A stretch of DNA of 64,000 nucleotides from Planctomycetaceae bacterium (GTDB lineage Bacteria > Planctomycetota > Planctomycetia > Pirellulales > Pirellulaceae). The translations under genes and the position numbers were made by a program. Positions 46,601 through 52,272 of the stretch are shown here, in pieces (the stretch's first letter is position 1; every line of letters starts with the position of its first letter). The notes under the pieces are model-generated. The model saw nothing but the letters and a program-made list of their open reading frames with translations, made no database searches and was not told the DNA's origin. The DNA is taken from NCBI GenBank assembly GCA_024642205.1, contig JAHEBQ010000007.1, forward strand, positions 1 through 64,000. The letters run 5' to 3'.

Positions 46601-47045
46601 AACGGCTGACGCTGGCTGGAATCTGATCCGCGTTGGAATCGACTTTGTTGTACAGTTTGACCAGGGAATCTTCCCGGTCCTCTCCCACGAAGAATCGGGC
46701 GGTGACGACCGATCGTCCGCTCTGCGACATCGAATATACGTATTCCACCCCGTCGATCTGATAAAGCAGTTTTTCCAGCGGTTGCGTCACTTGGCGTTCA
46801 ACTTCTTCCGCGGATAGCCCGGGCGCCTCGATCATGATATCCGCCATCGGGACAACGATCTGGGGTTCTTCCTCGCGTGGAGTCAGGTACATGGCGATGC
46901 CACCGATCGCCAGCGAAACAAGCGTGAACAGGATCGTGATATCACCGCGCAAAAAAGTCGCGACGACGCGGGTCAGGAAAGGAAGTTTCCCGTCATCGCC
47001 GGGTCCGGTACCCGGTGGAAGCGTCGTGGAGGAAGTGTCGTTCAA
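43674..47045 (-). CDS. RND efflux permease (AcrB/CusA superfamily)
   Basis: An 1123-residue inner-membrane pump with the standard RND plan: one N-terminal helix, a large periplasmic porter domain (residues about 60-360), helices 2-6, a second periplasmic loop (about 600-900) and a final helix bundle. The start GDITILFTLVSLAIGG and helix 4 region LGLLVDDPITDVENI are family-like; in the latter, the acidic pair DD stands in the proton-relay position. The motif FITGMMGPYMAPMA follows. Subfamily (drug or metal) cannot be decided by eye. The start overlaps the membrane fusion protein stop (ATGA). An outer-membrane channel gene is not in the window. Confidence 0.93.
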   Translation of the reverse strand: MNDTSSTTLPPGTGPGDDGKLPFLTRVVATFLRGDITILFTLVSLAIGGIAMYLTPREEEPQIVVPMADIMIEAPGLSAEEVERQVTQPLEKLLYQIDGVEYVYSMSQSGRSVVTARFFVGEDREDSLVKLYNKVDSNADQIPASVSRWVVKPIEIDDVPIVIVTLWSDNIQRYGDHELHRIAQEMQNELQAIPDTNRVWVVGGRQREIRVELDTQAMASRSTSPLQVARALHLSNLHTRAGTFDQQNETFIVESGTVFRDVGELENLVVQVINDRPVYLKDIAQIIDGPAEPEGYSWISFGPANQDAVEPVASKETIYPAVHIAVAKRKGSNAVAVAHQVDRRLDQLSQAMLPHGVQYRITRDYGETANDKVNELVEGLVIAVITVVGLIGLTIGWRAAFVVALAIPVCYSLTLAVNLFLGYTINRVTMFALILSLGLLVDDPITDVENIARYFSMRLSSARTSTLKAIQEVRPALIMSTLAIIVSFLPLFFITGMMGPYMAPMALNVPLTVTLSTVVAFLVTPWLAMVSLQYLLTEDENREAFNPTHSFLYRLSSRVLRPILRSPMLSVAALGVTTTLLFGAMFLPALRLVPLKMLPYDNKNEFQVVIDMPEATTLDQTDNVAREMAAFLSGVVEVRDVEVFTGQPSPMDFNGMVRHYFLRNQPFQSDLRINLAPKEKRKQQSHEIVLRLRDRLTEIGERWGAEVKVVEVPPGPPVLASITAEIYGPADVDYDGLIGAAKIVGTRMAREPGIVDVDLSTESDRDRWVFETDKPKAALSGISTEDINRTLQMALGGDRSAVMSNPHEVAPLPIVLRLPRFERSAIDDLEEIYIQGQSGTLVQLGGLGHFVRQTEDKTIYRKNLQRVMYVFGEVAGRPPADAIMDMEFDRSTGMHGVADGQSRPTSERTWLSPGGGVAWNIPDQYSVKWNGEGEWKITLDVFRDLGIAFAAALFAIFLLLMFQTGSRLLPIVIMLAIPLTLIGIMPGFWVLNLDRAELIGGYANPVFFTATAMIGMIALAGIVVRNSVVLVDFIQYGIADGLPLEEAIVRSVAVRTRPILLTAGTTLLGNWVITLDPVFSGLAWAVIFGILTSTLFTLIVIPVVYWMLYRTSGTSGSIVLNSN

Positions 47046-48214
47046 CGCTGACCTCCTGTCGCACGGGCATCCGGATCTTCAATGGATCGCAGTTCTGAAT
47101 TGGAATCACTGCGATTGGTATCTGTCTCCAACACCACTTTTTCGCCCGCTTCCAGTCCGCTGAGAACCTCGATACGTCCCGGCATACCCAGACGACCGGT
47201 CTTGATCAGCCGGCGCTGAAGCGAATCGTCTTCCAGGACGACATCGACGAATTCGAGCTGTCCGATTCGACGGATCGCAGCAGTTGACAGGCACAGGTGA
47301 TGACGCGAACCGGCGGGAATTCGAAGCCGACCATACATGCCTTCGTACAGGTTTCCGCTGCGCGGCAGACTGGCTTTCACCAGGAACGATCGGCTGGCGG
47401 CATCAGCCTGAGGTACGATTTCGTCAATCGTCGCAGCGAATTCCTTGTCCACCGAATCAACGTGAACCGTCAAGACCTGACCAATCTTCAATTTGACTGC
47501 CAAATGTTCCAATACTGGAGTCTCCAACCTCAGCGATTCCGAGTCGTACAGCGTCAGGATCGGCTTGCCCGGCTGCGCCATGTCACCTGGCTCCGCGGTC
47601 CGGTCGACGATTCGTCCAGATTTGGGGGCAGTGATTTTCGAGTAGGAAAGCAGTGCGTTCGCTTCATCGACCTCTTGTTCTGCCCGACGTTCATCGGCTT
47701 CGGCGACTTTGAGCTTACGGTTCGACTCCTCGTACTCGCGTTGCGAAATTGCCTGCTGCTCCCACAGTCGGCTGTTGCGCTCAAAGTCCGATTTCGCCTC
47801 CCGCGCTGCCGCCTGGCTTCCATTGAGACGTTCGTTTGCTTGCTGCAATCTGGCTTCAAGTTCTCGGGTATTGAGCGTGACCAGCAAATCGCCCGCTTTG
47901 ACAAAGTCTCCGGCAGAAACCCTGATTTCCTGTATTGTCGCCAGAATCTTGGAAGAAATGACGCTGCGACTGGCAGCTTTAAGTGTGCCGACAGTTTCCT
48001 CGATATAGTCTTTTTCTATTTCATGTACGACATCGGTTGCCTGTCCCTCGAGTTTCCGTGCGACGGGGGCAGTTTCCCCGGGTGGTATCTTGCTTACGAA
48101 AACTCCCGAAATCCAGGCGATGACCAAGGCCAGGGCTGCCAATCCCAGCAGGATGGATGCCAGCTTGGAGGCGACGCGAATCGTTTTCAGAAAGGACTTT
48201 CGGAATTTGTTCAT
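47042..48214 (-). CDS. RND periplasmic adaptor (membrane fusion protein, HlyD family)
   Basis: 390 residues. The ATG at 48214 is used; the frame extends 17 codons further. It has a single N-terminal helix (about residues 15-36), then a lipoyl half-domain (VISSKILATIQEIRVSAGD), a coiled-coil hairpin (residues about 120-200, SQAAAREAKSDFERN and RKLKVAEADERRAEQEV), the second lipoyl half (KITAPKSGRIVDRTAEPGD), and beta-barrel and proximal domains (IPAGSRHHLCLSTAAI). It links the RND pump to an outer-membrane channel. It is the first gene of the three-gene pump operon. Confidence 0.92.
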   Translation of the reverse strand: MNKFRKSFLKTIRVASKLASILLGLAALALVIAWISGVFVSKIPPGETAPVARKLEGQATDVVHEIEKDYIEETVGTLKAASRSVISSKILATIQEIRVSAGDFVKAGDLLVTLNTRELEARLQQANERLNGSQAAAREAKSDFERNSRLWEQQAISQREYEESNRKLKVAEADERRAEQEVDEANALLSYSKITAPKSGRIVDRTAEPGDMAQPGKPILTLYDSESLRLETPVLEHLAVKLKIGQVLTVHVDSVDKEFAATIDEIVPQADAASRSFLVKASLPRSGNLYEGMYGRLRIPAGSRHHLCLSTAAIRRIGQLEFVDVVLEDDSLQRRLIKTGRLGMPGRIEVLSGLEAGEKVVLETDTNRSDSNSELRSIEDPDARATGGQR

Positions 48215-48529
48215 GGCGTTAAGCGGTTGAAGTCGAGTTTGCTTGGAGTAACCTCGTTGTCCCATTCATCCCGGTCTTGAGTTGAGAAAATCGTCATTGG
48301 CGAGACGATCGTAGTAGCAGGTGGTGTCTCTCATCTTGCCTTTCTTCCAACGCTTATCCGACAACCCTGGTAAGTCTCTCCGTGGTTCATTAAACGTGAA
48401 TTCACGGTTGCATCAGTCACGAAGGCTTGAATCATCCCGATGGATCGAGTGCGGGGCTGCAGCGGGATCCGATGAGTCCGACTCTTTTTTCCTGTCAACC
48501 GAACTCGGTCGATGGCAAGCGCCACTCAT
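48215..48529. other. spacer upstream of the pump operon
   Basis: About 315 bases, the likely promoter region for the pump operon and the 3-prime region of the small membrane gene. No gene or clear operator recognised. Confidence 0.3.
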
Positions 48530-48619
48530 TCAGGTTTGAACCCCAAACCGTGGAAGGATCCACATTTGAAGTACGATCCAGATGACGAGAAATCCAAAAA
48601 TCAAAAGTATATCAGTCAT
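48530..48619 (-). CDS. very small membrane protein, 29 aa
   Basis: An ORF of 29 codons plus stop. It encodes a single helix (MTDILLIFGFLVIWIVLQM) and a short basic tail ending PRFGVQT. Composition is what a real single-pass peptide would have: hydrophobic core with Trp near the end, then Pro-Arg. It lies 268 bases downstream of the two YeeE/YedE genes on the same strand. From memory, such single-helix peptides with a Pro-Arg-x-Gly-Val end occur near YeeE/YedE genes elsewhere, but I cannot check this here. The ribosome site is weak. It is listed because position and composition agree. Confidence 0.5.
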   Translation of the reverse strand: MTDILLIFGFLVIWIVLQMWILPRFGVQT

Positions 48620-48887
48620 GATTGTGTACCTGTTTGCCGACATGTCTGTTCAAGGGTAAATCGTTGATTGATTCCTGATCCTGGAGAACCCCAGCTTGAG
48701 TTTCTTGTTTCCTCTCTCAGGGTCAGTCCGACGGTTGGACCAACGAAGCTTGGTCCTCGGTCAATGGTTCGAAAGTCCTGCTGCCAGGAGCTCAATTATC
48801 CAGGCTGGAAGTCTCATGGAAGCACTCGAATGGAGATTGATATTCTCAACGGGTTGTTGTGCCCGAAGGCGCTGAATCAGGGCCGGC

Positions 48888-49385
48888 TTAAAACGGCAGT
48901 TTCGATTTCACGTTTGCATACAGGAACATTCCAAGCAACGCCCCCGCCAGGGTGACCAAAGCCATCCAGGCACCGCCGCCGATTTGAGCATAAATCGGTC
49001 CCGGGCAGGCACCGGTGATGGCCCATCCGGCCCCGAACATGGTTCCGCCAATCACGACGCCTTTGTGAAACGGTTTGGGCTGATAAACGATGGGTTCGCC
49101 TTCGATGGTTTTGACCTGCATGGATTTGATCAGTAGCATTGACACCATGGCGACGCCGATACCCACCCCGATGATCAGATACATGTGAAGCTCCCGGAAC
49201 ATGAACATGTCATGGACGCGTTGCCATCGGACGACTTCGGATTTCGTCAATACGATCCCGAAATAAACGCCGACCAACAGCGACATGGTCAGCGCGAGCG
49301 CCGAAATGCTTTTTTGTTTGCTGGCCGATTCGCGATTAGCCGGTGCAGCGTCGTTGTTGTCTGTTGTTTTGGTTTTGATAGTCAT
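48888..49385 (-). CDS. YeeE/YedE family sulfur-transport membrane protein (second half)
   Basis: 165 residues. The start at 49385 is used; the long upstream frame overlaps the neighbour in another frame and is Arg-rich shadow. It has four to five helices. FHKGVVIGGTMFGAGWAITGACPGPIYAQIGGG (motif split: GGTMFGAGWAITGACPGP) is the family Cys motif (Gly-Ala-Cys-Pro-Gly), which in characterised homologues lines a thiosulfate path. It is the partner of the gene just upstream, with a 14-base gap, as in many bacteria where the channel is split in two half-size proteins. Confidence 0.88.
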   Translation of the reverse strand: MTIKTKTTDNNDAAPANRESASKQKSISALALTMSLLVGVYFGIVLTKSEVVRWQRVHDMFMFRELHMYLIIGVGIGVAMVSMLLIKSMQVKTIEGEPIVYQPKPFHKGVVIGGTMFGAGWAITGACPGPIYAQIGGGAWMALVTLAGALLGMFLYANVKSKLPF

Positions 49386-49399
49386 GTCTGGTATCGAAG

Positions 49400-49885
49400 T
49401 TAAAAAATGAATCGTCCGAGGCCCCAGGTTACGCCCAATCCGCCGACAAAAAAGAAAATCGTCGCGACCAGGCTGGGCCAGTTCAGGTTGGCGATTCCCG
49501 TAATCGCATGACCGGAAGTGCAACCGCCGGCGTAGCGAGTACCGAAACCAATCAGAATTCCCCCTGCCAGCAAGCGAACGGCGCCACCCAGGCTCAGATA
49601 GGACTCGGGCAAAAACTCGATCGACTGGGCGGACAAGTACCGGGTGGCAATGAAACCACCGATGACGATTCCCAGCGCGAACATCACGGTCCACATGCCC
49701 GTGCGCTTGTCGAATTTGCTGAAGTAGGAAAGTTTGCTACCAGGAGAACACATGGCTCCGATCTGCTGTAAGCTCGTGGAAATACCGAAGCCCTGTCCGG
49801 TCAGAAAGTAAAGCAGTGGAACTGTCAGACCGACCAGGATTCCCGAAAACCACCAAGGCCAGGGTTGCATGATGAAGTCAACCAT
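49400..49885 (-). CDS. YeeE/YedE family sulfur-transport membrane protein (first half)
   Basis: 161 residues with about five helices. GFGTRYAGGCTSGHAITGI near residue 113 is the family signature; the Cys in GGCTSGH is the conserved thiol. The first half also has QIGAMCSPGSK with another Cys. Together with the downstream partner it would form a channel for thiosulfate or another reduced sulfur species. The start overlaps the end of the unknown gene upstream by about eight bases, indicating one operon under the ArsR regulator. Confidence 0.88.
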   Translation of the reverse strand: MVDFIMQPWPWWFSGILVGLTVPLLYFLTGQGFGISTSLQQIGAMCSPGSKLSYFSKFDKRTGMWTVMFALGIVIGGFIATRYLSAQSIEFLPESYLSLGGAVRLLAGGILIGFGTRYAGGCTSGHAITGIANLNWPSLVATIFFFVGGLGVTWGLGRFIF

Positions 49886-50348
49886 TTATTTTTCCTTCCC
49901 ACGGTTTGAGATTTAGTACGTCTGCAAATTCCTGGTTGCCAATTGAATACACACCTCGGTTGTTCGATCTCATTGAGCCGGATTGGCTGGCAAAAAGACA
50001 ATTCCAGTCAACTGGCCCGTTTTCGGAAGCTATTGACCCCGTCTCTACCCCCTGTGCGGGTTCGCTCGCTTTGGAAACACGCTTGGCGGGGAACCGCGTT
50101 GCAGTAACGAAGAACAACCTCAGGCTTTCCTGTTTTGCGTCGATGAAGGACGGCTGGCGATCGCCAGCCGAATCAACGATTCGTGCGACTTCCTTGTTTT
50201 GGCCGCGGATCAGGTTCAAGTCATGGTTCGGAAATTTGTCGCCCATGTCACTGAAAAACACCGCGTCAGCGCTCGGGACGCTTGGCCAGTTGTGAACATC
50301 GAACGCCAGTTGATGTGCGCGATGATTGGAATACGCTGATATTTTCAT
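49878..50348 (-). CDS. hypothetical protein within the ArsR-YeeE operon, 156 aa
   Basis: I do not recognise it. The ATG at 50348 has AGAGGA nine bases upstream. There is no signal peptide or membrane helix. Visible parts are an N-terminal stretch with several Asp/His (HQLAFDVHNWPS, FFSDMGDKFPNHD), a strand SLRLFFVTATRF, and a Ser/Asn-rich region with one Cys (VDWNCLFASQSGS) before a C-terminal GNQEFADVLNLKPWEG. It lies between arsR (31-base gap) and the first YeeE gene (overlapping), so it is likely co-regulated. Composition is normal. A role in sulfur chemistry is only suggested by position. Confidence 0.6.
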   Translation of the reverse strand: MKISAYSNHRAHQLAFDVHNWPSVPSADAVFFSDMGDKFPNHDLNLIRGQNKEVARIVDSAGDRQPSFIDAKQESLRLFFVTATRFPAKRVSKASEPAQGVETGSIASENGPVDWNCLFASQSGSMRSNNRGVYSIGNQEFADVLNLKPWEGKING

Positions 50349-50379
50349 CAATAATCCTCTACTCTTGCGATCTCGCGCC

Positions 50380-50688
50380 TCACCCAAACCGATTTTGAAT
50401 ACAGGTCATGATGTCGTGCAAATGTTGTTCCAGAATCTCGTAGTAGACAGTGCGTCCGTCGCGTCGACTGGTCAGGAATCCGCAACGCTGCATCAAGCGG
50501 AGATGATCTGATGTGGTGGGTTGCGTGAGCTTGCAGGCTTCCGCCAGCTCATTGACGGAAAAACGTTCGCCGGTCATTAACATCTGTACGATCTGCAACC
50601 GACTGGGGTGTGCCAGTGCCTTAAGGCATTCGGCAGCCTGCGAAAGGCCCGCGAAATCCAGCTGTTTGACGTTTCGTTTTTTGTTCAT
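50380..50688 (-). CDS. ArsR-family transcriptional repressor
   Basis: A 102-residue winged-helix regulator. Family motifs: LKALAHPSRLQIVQML (helix 1-2), NELAEACKLTQPTTSDHL (recognition helix), and LRLMQRCGFLTSRRDGRTVYYEI (wing). Four Cys are at 21, 52, 69 and 96. The typical metal box CVC of ArsR/SmtB in helix 3 is absent. The paired Cys of BigR/SqrR persulfide sensors are not at the expected places, so the signal cannot be assigned from sequence. It starts the cassette with YeeE/YedE and is divergent from the methyltransferase fusion. AAGGAGAG is a strong ribosome site. Confidence 0.9.
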   Translation of the reverse strand: MNKKRNVKQLDFAGLSQAAECLKALAHPSRLQIVQMLMTGERFSVNELAEACKLTQPTTSDHLRLMQRCGFLTSRRDGRTVYYEILEQHLHDIMTCIQNRFG

Positions 50689-50836
50689 GGGCTCTCCTTC
50701 CGGTTTAATATATCGTCAAATGTCAATATGTAAATAATAAAGTTTGTAAAATATGTGAAAATGGCTTTCCACCGGGAGCTTTTTCCCTAAACTGAACGAG
50801 AATCTCCGTTTCGATATCCCTTGTTCTGGTGCATGA
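50689..50836. promoter_or_regulatory. divergent promoter and likely ArsR operator region
   Basis: This 148-base space between divergent genes is strikingly AT-rich at 50703-50760 compared with its neighbours. It contains ATATCGTCAAATGTCAATAT (50709-50728), an imperfect inverted element, and TTGACA on the minus strand near 50718-50723, a possible -35. ArsR-family regulators usually bind AT-rich dyads overlapping their own promoter, so this is the likely operator for both directions. Exact bases are a guess. Confidence 0.4.
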
Positions 50837-52045
50837 ATGATGAATTGGCGTACCTTGGCTTTGTTGGTCCTGTTGACGTTTTCGTGTTTGAATTCTGGCC
50901 TGTTCGCCCAGGTGATTGACGAACCGTCGGTCGATCCGACCGTTCAACCGATTCAGTCGGCCGAGATCGGTACGGCAAAAAATGTTCATCATAACGGGGA
51001 CCTCTATTTCTCCGGCCAGTTTGCACCGGATGATGTCGCCGAATTACGCGAGCGAAACGTCGCTCGGGTGATTACCCTGCGAACGGACGGCGAAGTCGAA
51101 TGGGATGAGAAAAAGGCGCTTGAAGATGCCGGGATTGAGTTCATCCAGATTCCGTTCCGGCTCCCCGAGTCGTTAACGGACGAAGTGTTTGACCAGGTTC
51201 GAACGGCTTTGAGTGATCAAACAAAAAAGACCCTGTTTCATTGCGGCTCGGCCAATCGTGTCGGAGGCGCATGGTTGCCTTATCGTGTCCTCGATCAACA
51301 CGTCGAACTTGAAAAGGCGCTTTCAGAAGCAAAAGAAATTGGACTCAAGACACCGTTCATCGAAGAAAAGGCTCTGGACTACATTGCGCGCAAGCGGGCC
51401 AAGCCGGCCGTCGCAGGCGAGAAAAGTGTCAAACCCGGAATCAACAAGAGTTTTGTCGACCCGGAACTGGATGTTGACGCCTATGTCAAAAGATTTGAAA
51501 TCGAAAGCCGAGAGGTTTATGTCACCCGTGAGAAGATCATTGCCGCTTGCGGTATCCGCAAAGGGGATGTCGTGGCCGATGTCGGCGCCGGAACCGGTTT
51601 ATTCACGCGAATGTTCTCGTCGGGAGTGGGCGAAACAGGTTGGGTCTATGCCGTCGATATCGCGCCCCGGTTTATCGAGCACATCAATCAGGAGGCCAGC
51701 AAGCAGCGGCTGAGCAATATCACCGGAGTAGTGTGTGCAGAAAACAGCGTCAACCTGCCTCCGAAGTCAGTCGACGTCGTGTTTGTGTGTGACACCTACC
51801 ATCATTTCGAGTATCCCCAATCGACATTGGAGTCGATTCACCGGGCCCTCAAAGACGAAGGCCACTTGATCGTTATCGACTTTGATCGGATTCCCGGCGA
51901 ATCACGAGAGTGGCTAATCGGTCATGTTCGGGCTGGCAAAGAAGTATTCCGTGCCGAAATCATGGATGCCGGTTTCAGTTTGGCCGATGAGCCGAACATT
52001 GAAGGATTCAAGGAAAATTACTTCTTGAAATTTCGCAAGAATTGA
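50837..52045 (+). CDS. exported fusion of a DUF442-like (protein tyrosine phosphatase-type) domain and a SAM methyltransferase
   Basis: 402 residues. Signal peptide at 1-25 (ALLVLLTFSCLNSGLFAQ). Residues about 45-165 match the DUF442/BLH phosphatase-like fold: GDLYFSGQFAPDDVAELR, then HCGSANR with Cys136 and Arg141 forming a Cx5R site, then VGGAWLPYR. Residues about 210-400 are a class I methyltransferase: ADVGAGTGLF (SAM loop, Gly250 to Gly254), YAVDIAPRFIEH, VVFVCDTYHHFE and GHLIVIDFDRIPGE. The two domains are usually separate; DUF442 occurs with ArsR/BigR and YeeE genes in sulfur loci. It may act on thiol or sulfide species outside the cytoplasm, but SAM supply there is a problem. Divergent from arsR. 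Confidence 0.82.
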   Translation: MMNWRTLALLVLLTFSCLNSGLFAQVIDEPSVDPTVQPIQSAEIGTAKNVHHNGDLYFSGQFAPDDVAELRERNVARVITLRTDGEVEWDEKKALEDAGIEFIQIPFRLPESLTDEVFDQVRTALSDQTKKTLFHCGSANRVGGAWLPYRVLDQHVELEKALSEAKEIGLKTPFIEEKALDYIARKRAKPAVAGEKSVKPGINKSFVDPELDVDAYVKRFEIESREVYVTREKIIAACGIRKGDVVADVGAGTGLFTRMFSSGVGETGWVYAVDIAPRFIEHINQEASKQRLSNITGVVCAENSVNLPPKSVDVVFVCDTYHHFEYPQSTLESIHRALKDEGHLIVIDFDRIPGESREWLIGHVRAGKEVFRAEIMDAGFSLADEPNIEGFKENYFLKFRKN

Positions 52046-52272
52046 CCGCAAGCCGAGCACCCGTCATCAACGCATTGGCGTCCATGAGAATGCTCGTTCC
52101 GGGTCGAGTCGGTAACTTGAGACGGATGTTTTTTTTTCAGCGTGTGGCATCACACAAGGCGAACGAGGATTGACTCAATCCGTCTGTCGCGTGAATGGAT
52201 CCGTTCCGCTAAGATGACCGCTTCTTTACCATTGATAGGTTTTGAATCTGGCCTTCCCAGGAGCTTTTGAGC
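52046..52272. other. spacer, nothing recognised
   Basis: About 225 bases between two plus-strand genes. It has a T-rich patch (TTTTTTTTC, about 52129-52138) but no clear stem before it. It should hold the promoter of the next gene. Confidence 0.3.

Noticed and set aside
50380-50688. ArsR as a BigR/SqrR persulfide sensor
   Set aside because: The Cys pair is not at the usual positions; kept only as an ArsR-family regulator.
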